Source: Thalassovita aquimarina (GTDB taxonomy: Bacteria > Pseudomonadota > Alphaproteobacteria > Rhodobacterales > Rhodobacteraceae). Taken from it: a stretch of 64,000 nt of DNA. Location: assembly GCF_018219815.1 (NCBI RefSeq), contig NZ_JADMKU010000014.1, positions 1 through 64,000 of the forward strand. The letters run 5' to 3'. Shown here piece after piece: positions 1 to 8,877 of the stretch. A program made the position numbers and the translations under genes. Position 1 is the stretch's first letter. Each line of letters begins with the position of its first letter. Under the pieces are notes generated by a model that did not search any database, was not told where the DNA came from, and saw only the letters and a list, made by a program, of their open reading frames with translations.

Positions 1-322
1 GCGTCCCGTTGGCGCCTCAGCGCCGCCGGTGAAGGGGGTTCTAAGGATAACCACCAACCTCCGCAAGCAGTTTTTTCTGCCAAAGCATACTTTTTTCAAA
101 GATTTTACAAAATCGAATGAAGTCAATATGATACACGCTGAAAAACTTGCCGCGATCTGATGCTGGTCCGAATAAATGCCGCTTCGCAGCGAACGCGAAC
201 ACTACATCTAGGGTTATCGACGGAAACACCCCCCAAAAACCGGACGGAATCGCCCGAGTCGGCTGCAGATTCCCGCGAGATCGGCGCCCTTCACGGGCAG
301 CCCCGCCATCGGCAGAATGACG
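1..322. other. Left-edge region without a supported gene
   Basis: I see no convincing coding region here. The first 40 bases are GC-rich and could be the last codons of a gene lying to the left, but no frame can be recognised. Bases 50 to 230 are visibly richer in A and T than the surroundings and carry only short open frames with no family features. The stretch lies downstream of the msrPQ operon on the minus strand, so it may hold that operon's end, although no clear hairpin with a T tract is visible. Confidence 0.5.
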
Positions 323-922
323 TCACACCAGCCGAACCCGACGCGGGACCCTCAGACGCGACAGCAGCAGAGCGACCACCACCGCCAGATAGACCAGCGG
401 CTCCAGCGGGAAGCCTTTCACCAGCAGGGTGAAATGCAGCGCCCCGAGCAGCACCACCGCATAGGTCAGCCGGTGCAGCTTGCGCCACCCCCGCCCCAAC
501 CGCCGCAGCGACGCATTGTTGGAGGTCAGCACCAAAGGCAGCATCAACAGGAACGCGGCCATGCCGACGGTGATATAGGGCCGCTTGACGATATCCGCCC
601 AGACCCGTCCGGGCGTCTGCACATCCAGCACCGCCCATACCGAAAGATGCGCCACAACGTAGGCAAAGGCCAGCAGCCCCAATGCGCGGCGGAACTTCAG
701 CAGGTTGATCCCCCCGTACCGGCGCAGCGGCGTGACCGCGAGGCCGGCGATCAGCAGCTTCAACGCCCATTCACCATAGGCATGTTCCAGCGCCTTGACC
801 GGATCGACACCAAGCGCGCCGTTCAGGCCCTGCCAGAACAGATATGGGATCGGAATGAGCCCAATACAATAGGCACACCATGTCGGCAGCCTGCGAGCGC
901 TGCGGTTCAGCCAATCGATCAT
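323..922 (-). CDS. msrQ: MsrQ, heme b membrane subunit of the methionine sulfoxide reductase system
   Basis: A 199-residue inner-membrane protein of the ferric-reductase-like family. It passes electrons from the quinone pool or a flavin reductase to periplasmic MsrP. About five to six hydrophobic segments are visible, with histidines of heme-ligand type in the helices (for example AYVVAHLSVW and LHRLTYAVVLLGALHF). The start chosen is the ATG at 922, giving MIDWLNRSARR; it overlaps the stop of the upstream Cys-rich gene by four bases (ATGA). The reading frame stays open further upstream, but that extension is the shadow of the Cys-rich gene. It is the last gene of a msrP / Cys-rich / msrQ operon. 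Confidence 0.9.
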   Translation of the reverse strand: MIDWLNRSARRLPTWCAYCIGLIPIPYLFWQGLNGALGVDPVKALEHAYGEWALKLLIAGLAVTPLRRYGGINLLKFRRALGLLAFAYVVAHLSVWAVLDVQTPGRVWADIVKRPYITVGMAAFLLMLPLVLTSNNASLRRLGRGWRKLHRLTYAVVLLGALHFTLLVKGFPLEPLVYLAVVVALLLSRLRVPRRVRLV

Positions 923-1149
923 GACCTGCCCTCGCAGCACCCGGTCCCCGCCTGCACCGGCGGGCAAGGATGCGTGCCATAAGAGCAAAAGACGCAGCAA
1001 TCGCCCGCAAGCGGGGTCAGCAGCGCCGCGCAGGCCGGACACTCATAGAACCACTGGCAAGCGTCTTCCGGCATGGTTTCGGCCTGGGCATGGCCGCACT
1101 TGGGACAGGTCAGGACCGAAACCGTCTCTATGTCTCGTTGCGGCGCCAT
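919..1149 (-). CDS. GDCCVxC-domain small cysteine-rich protein
   Basis: A 76-residue protein with eleven cysteines. They are arranged as a CPKC pair near residue 15, a second zinc-ribbon-like pair (DAC and YECPAC), the signature GDCCVFCSYG near residue 50, and a terminal GCC. No signal peptide or membrane segment is visible, so it is probably cytoplasmic and binds metal or has redox thiols. It starts 2 bases after the msrP stop and overlaps msrQ by 4 bases, so the three genes are almost certainly co-translated. The biochemical function of this family is not established. A link to thiol or metal homeostasis in the Msr system is inference from position. Confidence 0.8.
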   Translation of the reverse strand: MAPQRDIETVSVLTCPKCGHAQAETMPEDACQWFYECPACAALLTPLAGDCCVFCSYGTHPCPPVQAGTGCCEGRS

Positions 1150-1151
1150 GA

Positions 1152-2048
1152 TCAGAAGTTTCTCTTGAGATCCATGCCGCCGTAAAGCGATGCGACCTCG
1201 TCATAACCATTGAACATCAGCGTCGGGACCCGCTTGGCGAAAAGCCCGCCACCGATCCGGCGCTCCGTCGCTTGCGACCAGCGAGGATGGTCAACGGTCG
1301 GGTTCACGTTGCTGTAGAATCCGTATTCGCGCGCATTGGTCTTGTTCCAGGTGGTCGGCGGTTGCTTATCGGTCAGAGTGATGCGGACCACAGACTTGAT
1401 CGACTTGAAGCCGTATTTCCACGGCACCACCAGCCGCAGCGGCGCGCCGTTCTGGTTGGGCATCGGTTTGCCATAGATCCCGGTCGCCATGATGGTGAGC
1501 GGATGCATCGCCTCGTCCAGGCGCAGACCTTCGACATAGGGCCAGTCCAGGATCGGTGCCTTCTGCCCCGGCATTTCCGCGGGCCGGTACAGGGTTTCGA
1601 AGGCCACGTAGCGGGCGCCGGACTGCACCCCGGCCAGGGCCAGCAGATCGGCCAGTTCGAACCCGTTCCACGGCACCACCATCGACCAGGCCTCGACACA
1701 GCGGAAGCGGTAGATGCGGTCCTCGATCGTCATCTTGCTCATGATGTCGTCGAAGTCGTAATCGCCGGGCTTGTCGACCAGGCCGTCGATCTTGACCGTC
1801 CAGGGCTTGGTGGTCAGCGTATGGGCATTGCGCGCCGGGTCGTCCTTGCCGGTGCCGAATTCATAGAAATTGTTGTAGCTGGTGATGTCTTCCCAACTGT
1901 TGGGCTGCAACGGCGCCGCCCGTGCCGCACCGCCAATTCCGGCCAGGCCAACCCCGGCCAGCCCCGCCATGATCTGACGGCGGTTCAGGAAGGCCGCCTC
2001 GGTCGTGACATCGTTTTCGGTCAGTGTGTTTTTCCAGCGTCCGGCCAT
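1152..2048 (-). CDS. msrP: MsrP, periplasmic molybdopterin methionine sulfoxide reductase catalytic subunit
   Basis: A 298-residue sulfite-oxidase-fold enzyme that reduces protein-bound methionine sulfoxide in the periplasm using a molybdopterin cofactor. The N terminus has a twin-arginine export signal ([11 protein letters not shown], arginines 23-24) followed by an Ala/Gly-rich segment ending ARA. The molybdenum-coordinating cysteine is C117 in YRFRCVEAW, and the conserved [11 protein letters not shown] and WKYGFKSIK blocks follow. The ATG at 2048 puts the twin arginines at a normal depth; earlier in-frame starts would add an unlikely 67-residue extension. First gene of the operon with the GDCCVxC gene and msrQ, and divergent from the DUF302 gene. 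Confidence 0.93.
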   Translation of the reverse strand: MAGRWKNTLTENDVTTEAAFLNRRQIMAGLAGVGLAGIGGAARAAPLQPNSWEDITSYNNFYEFGTGKDDPARNAHTLTTKPWTVKIDGLVDKPGDYDFDDIMSKMTIEDRIYRFRCVEAWSMVVPWNGFELADLLALAGVQSGARYVAFETLYRPAEMPGQKAPILDWPYVEGLRLDEAMHPLTIMATGIYGKPMPNQNGAPLRLVVPWKYGFKSIKSVVRITLTDKQPPTTWNKTNAREYGFYSNVNPTVDHPRWSQATERRIGGGLFAKRVPTLMFNGYDEVASLYGGMDLKRNF

Positions 2049-2187
2049 TGCGGCATCCTTTGTTGCGAGATTGCCCGAAAGGTACCCCGCCCCGCCCCCG
2101 CGTCCAAACCACATCGGCTCACATTCCCGTGCCGGGGTTGAAATATTCCCCCACCTTGGCCGATAGAGTTTCTTGGCACAGAAATTT

Positions 2188-2201
2188 TTGACCTGAATCA
2201 A
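2188..2201. promoter_or_regulatory. Candidate Fnr/FnrL-type operator
   Basis: The 14 bases TTGACCTGAATCAA match the Fnr-family pattern TTGAY-N4-RTCAA on both half sites. The centre lies about 82 bases before the DUF302 start and about 146 bases before the msrP start. If activation uses the usual -41.5 position, transcription of the DUF302 gene would begin near 2236, which fits a normal 5' leader. Seen directly as sequence; function is inferred from the known consensus. Confidence 0.55.
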
Positions 2202-2276
2202 AGAGGTATTGTTGCCGCAAGTTAACCTGTGCCGAAGCTCAGCCACCAAGGCGACCGACCCAAGGGAGGATCAAAA

Positions 2277-2720
2277 ATGAAATCGTTTATACTGGCCGCG
2301 GGCCTTGCCCTCACAGCCAGCATCGCCAGCGCCGATGGAATCGTCAGCTACACCACCGATGACAGCTTCGAAGATGTCGTCTTCGGGCTGGAAAACGCGA
2401 TCCTCGATCAGGGGCTGGTGATCGATGGCACCAGCCACGTGGGAGATATGCTGGAACGGACCAAGGCCGATGTGGGATCGGACGTGACCATCTTCACGCA
2501 TGCCGATGTCTACAGTTTCTGTTCGGCCAACCTGTCGCGCAAGGTGATGGAAGCCGATCCGATGAATATCCGCTTCTGCCCTTATGACATATTCGTGGCC
2601 CAGCTACCGGATGACGACGGCGAGACCATCATCGGCTACCGCACCTTCCCCGAAGGCCCGATGCAAGAGGTGCAGGCGCTACTGGACACCATCGCGCGCT
2701 CCGCGATCGGGATGGAGTAA
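2277..2720 (+). CDS. Exported DUF302 domain protein
   Basis: A 147-residue protein with a classic Sec signal peptide (MKSFILAAGLALTASIASA, cleavage before DG). The remainder is a DUF302 domain: the opening GIVSYTTDDSFEDVV followed by the helix that ends in LIDG-type residues, then a strand-rich C-terminal half. The family adopts a small alpha/beta fold, and its reaction is not known. The ATG at 2277 is set by a strong ribosome site (AAGGGAGG, 7 bases upstream), and an upstream in-frame ATG at 2229 would destroy the signal peptide. It is preceded by a candidate Fnr box at 2188, so oxygen-dependent expression is plausible. A good hairpin terminator follows. Confidence 0.85.
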   Translation: MKSFILAAGLALTASIASADGIVSYTTDDSFEDVVFGLENAILDQGLVIDGTSHVGDMLERTKADVGSDVTIFTHADVYSFCSANLSRKVMEADPMNIRFCPYDIFVAQLPDDDGETIIGYRTFPEGPMQEVQALLDTIARSAIGME

Positions 2721-2762
2721 GCCCCCGCCCCGACAGGGAACCGATATACAGAACCGGAAATG

Positions 2763-2787
2763 CCCCGCCCGAACCGGCGGGGTTTTT
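2763..2787 (+). terminator. Rho-independent terminator after the DUF302 gene
   Basis: A perfect 7-bp stem (CCCCGCC / GGCGGGG) with a 6-base loop, followed immediately by five T. It lies 43 bases after the DUF302 stop. Confidence 0.85.
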
Positions 2788-2832
2788 CATGTCTACCCAT
2801 CGGGTCGGCCATTTTCGAAGGACGCGATTAAC

Positions 2833-2848
2833 GTAAGGTAAACCTTAC
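2833..2848. promoter_or_regulatory. 16-bp perfect dyad upstream of the LuxR-type gene
   Basis: GTAAGGT-AA-ACCTTAC is a perfect inverted repeat with 7-base arms and a 2-base centre, 57 bases before the LuxR-type start codon. Its compact shape resembles operators of dimeric regulators (MerR-, GntR- or LuxR-type). It may be the site of autoregulation by the adjacent regulator or of an unlinked factor. Confidence 0.5.
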
Positions 2849-2905
2849 TTTGGGCAGAAGTCCCCTCGTGGTATTCTGCGGGCATCAGGAAGGCAGAATT
2901 CCCTC

Positions 2906-4015
2906 ATGCCCCTTGCCGAATTGAATGACGCTCTCGAAATGATCTACAGCTCGGTCGACGACGACGCCGCGCTGTCGCGCCTTGCGCCCCGGCTGGGCCG
3001 GATGATCGGTGCGGCTGCGGGCGACATCGTGACCGAGCGTCCGCAAGACGACCTTATCGTCACCCATTCCAGTTTCGGCTTCGATCCCGCCTTCCTGGAA
3101 AATCACGACAGCGACTTCCTTGGCGAAAACACCTGGTTCGGCGCGTTGCGGCGTCTTCCGGCGGAACGGTTTCACGCCGTCGAGGACGAGGCGCCCATGC
3201 CGCGCGACACACGCTATTCCAACGGATGGGTCCGGCCGCAGCATTTCGACCAGTCGCTGGGCGCGGTCCTGGACTGCGCGCAGGGACAATATTCCTGGAT
3301 CGGATTCGTGCGGGAAAGCGGCAGCCCTAAATACGGTCCCGAGGACCGATTCCTGAACGACCTCCTTCCGCATCTGCGGCGCATGATGCGGCTGCGCCGC
3401 CGTCTTTTCCAGACTGATGAGGAAAAAGTGGAAGCCTACGCTTTGCTGGACAGGCTGCATCTTCCGGTCTTCCTGTTGCAGCAGGATTTCAAGGTATCCG
3501 CCATGAACGAAGCTGCGGAACGCCTGCAGTCGGCCGACTGTTTCATCCGCCTGTCGCGCGACGGGCGGCTCATGATGGAGGGCTGCCAAAACGATCTGCT
3601 GACGCGCAAGCTCCGGCAGGCGGGGCAGCCGCACGAGGTTTCCACGAAGCCCCCGTTTGAATCGATGGTCATCCACGGCAAGGGCGGCAAGCTGGCGGTG
3701 ATGCATTTCATTCCACTGCCCCACCGTGGACCCAGCGGCGCAGCGGGCCACATCGCCGCCGTCGTCCGGCCGGTGGATTGTCCGCTGACGGATGTGACCT
3801 GCCTGCTGGCCCAGGCCTACGACCTGACCGACACCGAAGCCCGGCTCGCCAATTTCATCGGGTCCGGCGCCTCGCTCTGCGATTTTGCCGAAGCGGCGGG
3901 CATGGCCCCCTCGACCGCGCGGTGGCATCTGAAGAATATCGAACAGAAAACCGGGACCTCGCGAATCGAACAGGTCGTGGCTCTGGTGCGGAACTTCCAA
4001 TCCGTCCCCGCCTGA
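2906..4015 (+). CDS. LuxR-type helix-turn-helix transcriptional regulator
   Basis: A 369-residue protein with a C-terminal LuxR/GerE-type helix-turn-helix at about residues 308-362 (YDLTDTEARLANFI ... GMAPSTARWHLKNIEQKTGTSR), which shows the family's LT-xxE-A and T-V/A-R-x-HLKNI-x-KTG pattern. The upstream 300 residues hold no receiver aspartate or autoinducer-binding signature that I recognise. They look like two alpha/beta sensor modules (around residues 20-150 and 170-290), possibly PAS- or GAF-like. The ATG at 2906 follows a weak purine-rich stretch. The neighbouring exported rhodanese gene downstream is a reasonable target, as is its own promoter through the dyad at 2833. Confidence 0.8.
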   Translation: MPLAELNDALEMIYSSVDDDAALSRLAPRLGRMIGAAAGDIVTERPQDDLIVTHSSFGFDPAFLENHDSDFLGENTWFGALRRLPAERFHAVEDEAPMPRDTRYSNGWVRPQHFDQSLGAVLDCAQGQYSWIGFVRESGSPKYGPEDRFLNDLLPHLRRMMRLRRRLFQTDEEKVEAYALLDRLHLPVFLLQQDFKVSAMNEAAERLQSADCFIRLSRDGRLMMEGCQNDLLTRKLRQAGQPHEVSTKPPFESMVIHGKGGKLAVMHFIPLPHRGPSGAAGHIAAVVRPVDCPLTDVTCLLAQAYDLTDTEARLANFIGSGASLCDFAEAAGMAPSTARWHLKNIEQKTGTSRIEQVVALVRNFQSVPA

Positions 4016-4117
4016 GCACTCCTTTTCCGAGAGACCGCCAAAACCCCTTAAAATCAAAGGTCGAAACCCCCGCCCGGATCAGGTCAGGAATCCCTTACCT
4101 TTGCGATGTTAGCGGCC

Positions 4118-4142
4118 GATCCCCCCCTGCATGGGAGGGGTC
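4118..4142 (+). promoter_or_regulatory. Leader hairpin before the rhodanese gene
   Basis: Between the LuxR-type stop and the rhodanese start (about 220 bases) lies a C-rich/G-rich inverted repeat. Ten bases on each side pair with one mismatch and one G-U pair around a 5-base loop. It has no T tract, so it is not an obvious terminator; it could be an mRNA leader structure. The rest of the spacer shows nothing recognisable. Confidence 0.3.
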
Positions 4143-4239
4143 CGGATATCGCGATTGGAGGAAAAGAATACCTCCAATCATCGTCCCCCGGCATTTCCGG
4201 AACATGACGAACAACAGCAACCCTTCCAACAGGAGGCGC

Positions 4240-4854
4240 ATGACTGCCATGTCCATCCCTCTCCGATCCCTTTCAGCACTCGTTCTTTCAGGCATCCTCT
4301 TTTCGACCGGAATCGCATCCGCGACGCACATCTCAGCGGCTGACGTCGCAGCCAAGAAACAGACGCGTGCCGGTCTTTATCTGACCGCCCTCGAAGCTGC
4401 CGACATGCTGGCCGATCCGGACATCCTGTTCGTCGACGTGCGCACCCGCGCCGAGGTGTCCTTCGTCGGCCTGCCGACCCGCGTCGACGCCAATATCCCG
4501 CTGATGCTAATGCCCAGGGACGCGGCCTATGACCCCAAGAAGCAGACCTACAAACTGCAGCTCAATCCCGATTTCATCTTTGCCTTTGAAAGCCTCCTTG
4601 CCGATCTGGAATACGACGAAGAGGCCCCGATCGTGCTGATCTGCCGGTCCGGATCGCGCAGCGCGAAGGCGGCCAACATGCTGCACGAACTGGGCTATGC
4701 GAACATCTATTCGGTCATCGACGGTTTCGAAGGTGACAAGGTGAAAAACGGCCCCCATTCCGGCCACCGCGAAGTGAACGGCTGGAAAAACGCCGGCCTG
4801 GGCTGGAGCTATTCGGTCACCCCGGCACAACACTATATCATGGACGCGGATTGA
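4240..4854 (+). CDS. Exported rhodanese-like sulfurtransferase
   Basis: A 204-residue single-domain rhodanese with an N-terminal Sec signal peptide (hydrophobic stretch LSALVLSGILF, likely cleavage after GIASA). The domain contains the conserved FVDVRTRAE opening and the catalytic loop CRSGSRS with the active cysteine at residue 135. The long segment between them and the C-terminal GPHSGHREVNGWKNAGLGWSYS match periplasmic rhodanese-like proteins rather than cytoplasmic PspE or GlpE. The start could be 4240 or the ATG at 4249: an AGGAGG site ends at 4236, which is close for the first and far for the second. Sulfur acceptor unknown. Confidence 0.85.
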   Translation: MTAMSIPLRSLSALVLSGILFSTGIASATHISAADVAAKKQTRAGLYLTALEAADMLADPDILFVDVRTRAEVSFVGLPTRVDANIPLMLMPRDAAYDPKKQTYKLQLNPDFIFAFESLLADLEYDEEAPIVLICRSGSRSAKAANMLHELGYANIYSVIDGFEGDKVKNGPHSGHREVNGWKNAGLGWSYSVTPAQHYIMDAD

Positions 4855-4895
4855 TACCTGTTTCCCCAATCCCCATCGGATCAAGCCCGTCCATG

Positions 4896-4930
4896 AAAAA
4901 GCCCGCCCCGATCCGGGGCGGGCTTCGTTC
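4896..4930. terminator. Bidirectional terminator between the rhodanese gene and clpB
   Basis: A perfect 12-bp stem (AAGCCCGCCCCG / CGGGGCGGGCTT) with a 3-base loop sits between the convergent rhodanese and clpB genes. Five A on the left side give a T tract for the minus strand (clpB). The right side is only moderately T-rich. Confidence 0.85.
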
Positions 4931-4947
4931 TTTCTCAGGCGCCGGGA

Positions 4948-7566
4948 TCAGTGAACCACGGCATCCTCGGGCGGCTGCCGGTTCGACGATCCGATCCGGT
5001 CACCGATGATAAGCCCCTCGGCCCCGGCGGAGACCTCGATCACGTCGCCGTCCTTCACGTCGCCCGCCAACAGCAGTTCCGCCAGCGGATCCTGCAACGC
5101 GCGCTGGATCACCCGCTTCAGCGGCCGTGCGCCAAACACCGGGTCATAGCCTTCGTCGGCCAGCCATTTCTTGGCGGCGTCGTCCAGGTCCAGCGTGATC
5201 TTGCGACCAGCCAGACGCTTGGCCAGGCGACGCAGCTGGATATCGACGATGCCATCCATGTCAGCCCGGCCCAGCCGGTCGAAGATGATGGTTTCGTCCA
5301 GACGGTTGAGGAATTCGGGCCGGAAATGCGCCCGCACCGCATCCATCACGTCGCGCTTGGCATCGGACGCATCGGCCCCTTCGGGCAGCTGGCTCAGCGC
5401 CTGCGCGCCCAGGTTCGAGGTCAGCACGATCAGCGTCTGCTTGAAATCGACCTTGCGGCCCTGACCATCGGTCAGCACGCCATCGTCCAGCACCTGCAAC
5501 AGCACGTTGAACACGTCCGGATGCGCCTTTTCGACCTCGTCGAACAGTACCACCTGGTAGGGCCGGCGACGGACCGCTTCGGTCAGCACCCCGCCTTCGT
5601 CATACCCGACATAGCCCGGAGGCGCGCCGATCAGGCGGGCGACGCTGTGCTTTTCCATGAATTCCGACATGTCGATGCGCACCATCGCGTTATCGTCGTC
5701 GAACAGGTACTCGGCCACCGCCTTGGTCAGCTCGGTCTTACCGACACCGGTCGGCCCGAGGAACAGGAACGACCCGAGCGGACGGTTTTCGTCGTTCAGA
5801 CCGGCCCGCGCGCGGCGCACCGCGTTGGCCACCGCCTTGACGGCCGTATTCTGGCCGATCACCCGGCGGTGCAGTTCCTCTTCCATCCGCAAGAGCTTGT
5901 CGCGTTCGCCTTCCAGCATCTTCGCGGTGGGAATACCGGTCCAGCGCTCGACAACGGCGGCGATCTGCTCGGGGCGCACGGCCTCTTCGACCATCATGCC
6001 CTGCTCTTCCTGCGCTTCCGCTTCGGAAAGCTGCTTTTCCAGACCGGGGATGACGCCGTAGGACAGCTCGCCGGCCTTGGCCAGGTTGCCTTCGCGCTTG
6101 GCGATTTCCAGCTCGGCGCGGGCATGGTCCAGCTGTTCCTTAAGGTCGCGGGCAGACGCCAGCTTGTCACGCTCGGCCTGCCAGCTGGCGGTCATCTCGG
6201 CGCTGCGCTGCTGCAGGTCCGACAGTTCCTTCTCGAGGGTTTCCAGCCGGTCCTTCGACGCGGCGTCGTCCTCCAGCTTCAGCGCCTCGACCTCGATCTG
6301 CATCTGCAGGATCTGCCGGTCGAGCTGATCGAGCTCCTCGGGTTTGCTGTCGACTTCCATCCGCAGACGGCTGGCAGCCTCATCCACGAGGTCGATCGCC
6401 TTGTCGGGCAGGAACCGGTCGGTAATATAACGGTGCGACAGGGTCGCCGCCGACACCAGGGCGCTGTCCGAAATCCGCACCCCGTGGTGCAGTTCGTACT
6501 TTTCCTTGATGCCGCGCAGGATCGAAATCGTGTCCTCGACGGTGGGTTCTTCCACCATCACCGGCTGGAACCGGCGGGCCAGTGCGGCGTCCTTTTCCAC
6601 GTATTTGCGGTATTCATCCAGCGTGGTCGCACCGATGCAGTGCAATTCGCCCCGCGCCAGCGCCGGCTTGATCAGGTTGGCGGCATCCATCGCACCGTCG
6701 GTCTTGCCCGCGCCTACCAGCGTGTGCATCTCGTCGATGAACAGGATGATTTCGCCCGCAGCTGCTTCGATTTCCTTCAGGATCGCCTTCAGGCGTTCCT
6801 CGAATTCGCCGCGGTATTTCGCACCTGCAATCAACGCGCCCATGTCCAAAGCCAGCAGCTTCTTGTTCTTCAGGCTTTCGGGCACGTCACCATTGATGAT
6901 GCGCAGCGCCAGGCCTTCCGCGATCGCGGTCTTACCCACGCCGGGTTCGCCGATCAGAACCGGGTTGTTCTTGGTCCGGCGGCTCAACACCTGCATCGAG
7001 CGGCGGATTTCCTCGTCCCGGCCGATGATCGGGTCGATCTTGCCCTGTTCGGCGGCCTCGGTCAGGTCGCGGGCGTATTTCTTCAGCGCGTCATAACCTT
7101 CCTCGGCCGAGGCGCTGTCGGCGGTGCGGCCCTTGCGGATGTCGTTGATCGCGGCGTTCAGCTTCTGCGGCGTCACGGCGCCTGCATCCAGCGCGTCCTT
7201 GGCCTTGGATTTGACCATCGCCAGCGCCATCAGCATGCGTTCGACCGGCACAAAACTGTCGCCCGCCTTGGTGGCGAGCTTTTCCGCCTCGTCCAGAACC
7301 CGGGCGGTGGTGTTGTCCATGTAGACCTGACCAGCATCCCCCGAAACCTTGGGCTGCTTGGCCATCGCGGCCTCGATCGCCTCGACCACGCGTTCGGGCG
7401 TGCCGCCGGCGCGCTTGATCAGGTTGGCCGCAAGCCCCTGATCATCGTCCATCAATGCCTTGAGAATATGTTCGGGAACCAGTCGCTGATGGTTTTCCCG
7501 CATCGCGATCGTCTGCGCTGCCTGGATGAAGCCGCGGGACCGTTCGGTGAACTTGTTCAAGTCCAT
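4948..7566 (-). CDS. clpB: ClpB, ATP-dependent disaggregase
   Basis: An 872-residue Hsp100 chaperone, the normal length for ClpB, that pulls polypeptides out of aggregates together with DnaK. Domains in order: N-terminal Clp repeat domain (about 1-145, [12 protein letters not shown] start), first AAA+ module with Walker A GEPGVGKT and Walker B LFIDEMH, the middle coiled-coil propeller (about 410-525, rich in E/Q/L heptads), second AAA+ module with GPTGVGKT, and the D2 small domain with the GARPLKR sensor-2 motif. The ATG at 7566 follows AAAGGAGAAAACG. The extra 18 residues of the longer frame are unlikely. Heat-shock control is expected for the family. Confidence 0.97.
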   Translation of the reverse strand: MDLNKFTERSRGFIQAAQTIAMRENHQRLVPEHILKALMDDDQGLAANLIKRAGGTPERVVEAIEAAMAKQPKVSGDAGQVYMDNTTARVLDEAEKLATKAGDSFVPVERMLMALAMVKSKAKDALDAGAVTPQKLNAAINDIRKGRTADSASAEEGYDALKKYARDLTEAAEQGKIDPIIGRDEEIRRSMQVLSRRTKNNPVLIGEPGVGKTAIAEGLALRIINGDVPESLKNKKLLALDMGALIAGAKYRGEFEERLKAILKEIEAAAGEIILFIDEMHTLVGAGKTDGAMDAANLIKPALARGELHCIGATTLDEYRKYVEKDAALARRFQPVMVEEPTVEDTISILRGIKEKYELHHGVRISDSALVSAATLSHRYITDRFLPDKAIDLVDEAASRLRMEVDSKPEELDQLDRQILQMQIEVEALKLEDDAASKDRLETLEKELSDLQQRSAEMTASWQAERDKLASARDLKEQLDHARAELEIAKREGNLAKAGELSYGVIPGLEKQLSEAEAQEEQGMMVEEAVRPEQIAAVVERWTGIPTAKMLEGERDKLLRMEEELHRRVIGQNTAVKAVANAVRRARAGLNDENRPLGSFLFLGPTGVGKTELTKAVAEYLFDDDNAMVRIDMSEFMEKHSVARLIGAPPGYVGYDEGGVLTEAVRRRPYQVVLFDEVEKAHPDVFNVLLQVLDDGVLTDGQGRKVDFKQTLIVLTSNLGAQALSQLPEGADASDAKRDVMDAVRAHFRPEFLNRLDETIIFDRLGRADMDGIVDIQLRRLAKRLAGRKITLDLDDAAKKWLADEGYDPVFGARPLKRVIQRALQDPLAELLLAGDVKDGDVIEVSAGAEGLIIGDRIGSSNRQPPEDAVVH

Positions 7567-7639
7567 CGTTTTCTCCTTTTCTACAAGCGCCCAAATCCTG
7601 TTGCGCCCGCTTCGCGGCACGCCCCGTTATGGGCCTCAC

Positions 7640-7673
7640 AAATGAGGTGGTTACTCATCACGGATAGTTCAAG
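7640..7673 (-). promoter_or_regulatory. Weak candidate heat-shock promoter of clpB
   Basis: On the minus strand a CTTGAAC element (7667-7673) resembles the RpoH -35 box, and CCTCATTT (7640-7647) resembles its -10 box. The spacing is longer than the alphaproteobacterial consensus, so this is only a tentative assignment. Confidence 0.25.
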
Positions 7674-7760
7674 ACCTCGCCAACAGCAGGTCTCAACAAA
7701 CAACGATTCGGGACGTAATTGAAACATGAGGGGACCTTAGCACCCCGTACTCAGTCAGTC

Positions 7761-8045
7761 GTGAACCGGTATGGAGCCTTGGCCTTGAATATCACGCGGA
7801 TCGAAGTCTCGCAGATGATCGGCGGCAGGGAAACCGGTCGCGTATCGGGTTTCGTGTCGCTTCATTCCTACGAGGGCCATGTGCAAATGCATTGCGCCGT
7901 GTACGGAACCACCCCATCCACCTGCCGCGACGCATTGATTGCCGAAGCATTGCGGCAACTGGGACGGATGCCGGAATTCCGTTCGGGCGCGCGCAGTTTT
8001 TCCTGCGCACCGGGGATTCTGGCGGCGCAAACGGCCCACGCTTGA
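7761..8045 (+). CDS. Small conserved-looking protein of unknown function
   Basis: About 94 residues from a GTG at 7761; a TTG at 7719 would extend it by 14 residues. Neither start has a good ribosome site, so the 5' end is uncertain. The body (RIEVSQMIGGRETGRVSGFVSLHSYEG ..., continuing to RDALIAEALRQLGRMPEF) reads like a compact alpha/beta domain: alternating strands, then one amphipathic helix. It has codon use like its neighbours. It has no signal peptide, membrane segment or motif I recognise. It lies 52 bases before pyrF on the same strand and may share its transcript. Confidence 0.55.
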   Translation: MNRYGALALNITRIEVSQMIGGRETGRVSGFVSLHSYEGHVQMHCAVYGTTPSTCRDALIAEALRQLGRMPEFRSGARSFSCAPGILAAQTAHA

Positions 8046-8097
8046 CGCATCCGCGATATCCCGCGAAAAGGGCGCAATCTTCTTACAGGAGCCCCCC

Positions 8098-8814
8098 ATG
8101 TCCGATGACCGTCTGATCGTAGCCCTTGATGTTCCCAACGCCCTCGAAGGGCTGCAACTGGCCGAAAAGCTGGGCGATGCGGTGTCCTTCTACAAGATCG
8201 GCCTTGGTATGCTGACCGGGGGCGGTCTGGCCCTGGCCAATGAGCTGAAGCAGGATTTCGGCAAGCGCATCTTTCTGGACATGAAACTGTTCGATATCGG
8301 CGCGACGGTGGAAAGCGCCGTGCGCGGGCTCGCGCAGTTCGATCTGGATTTCCTCACCGTGCACGGCGATCCGCATGTGGTGCGCGCCGCCAAGGAAGGC
8401 GCGGCCGGCAAGGATCTGAAAATCCTCGCCGTGACGATCCTGACCTCACTCGACCGTGACGACCTGGATGCCAGCCTGATCAAGCCGGGCAAGGTGGGCG
8501 ACCTTGTTCTGGAACGCGCCGCCCGCGCGTTCGAGGCCGGTGCCGATGGCATCATCGCCTCGCCGCAGGAAGCCGCGCAGATCCGCGCCCTGCCCGAGGC
8601 CGAAGGCCGCCTGATCGTCACCCCCGGCGTTCGCCCCGCAGGCGCCGATCTGGGTGACCAGAAACGAGTCGCCACCCCGGCACAGGCGGTGGCCGACGGC
8701 GTCGACCACATCGTGGTTGGCCGTCCGATCTGGCAGGCAGAAGACCCGCGCGCCGCAGCCGAGGCAATTCTGGCGGAAATGAACAGCGCGCAGGCCACGG
8801 CGCCCAACGCCTGA
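8098..8814 (+). CDS. pyrF: PyrF, orotidine 5'-phosphate decarboxylase
   Basis: A 238-residue TIM-barrel enzyme that decarboxylates OMP to UMP in the last step of pyrimidine synthesis. The start LIVALDVPN carries the first catalytic-site aspartate, the DMKLFDIG segment is the family's D-x-K-x-x-D active site, and the C-terminal TPGVRPAGADLGDQKRVATP and VVGRPIW loops form the phosphate site. Length is normal for the bacterial short form. The ATG at 8098 follows ACAGGAG. Downstream it converges with a Nudix gene. Confidence 0.96.
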   Translation: MSDDRLIVALDVPNALEGLQLAEKLGDAVSFYKIGLGMLTGGGLALANELKQDFGKRIFLDMKLFDIGATVESAVRGLAQFDLDFLTVHGDPHVVRAAKEGAAGKDLKILAVTILTSLDRDDLDASLIKPGKVGDLVLERAARAFEAGADGIIASPQEAAQIRALPEAEGRLIVTPGVRPAGADLGDQKRVATPAQAVADGVDHIVVGRPIWQAEDPRAAAEAILAEMNSAQATAPNA

Positions 8815-8877
8815 TCGGTTCGGGCACCATACAAGCCGCGCCGGGGGCCAGTCATTGCCGATACGGCGCCCGGTGCC

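Noticed and set aside
41-229. 62-codon minus-strand frame at the left edge
   Set aside because: AT-rich region, no ribosome site, no recognisable motif, and not conserved in style with its neighbours.
2174-2190. TGGCAC followed by a T-rich stretch, resembling a sigma-54 promoter
   Set aside because: The second half (TTGC at 5-base spacing) is missing. The overlapping Fnr-type box explains the site better.
4951-7722. Open frame of 923 codons on the plus strand across clpB
   Set aside because: It is the antisense of a complete ClpB with all motifs. Its composition (His-, Arg-, Gln- and Leu-rich, no domains) is typical of mirrored GC-rich codons.
8815-8877. Long inverted repeat between pyrF and the Nudix gene (GGGCACC ... 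GGTGCCC)
   Set aside because: The outer arms are 7 bases but enclose a large interrupted loop, and no T tract is present. I could not support a terminator call, although transcripts probably end here.
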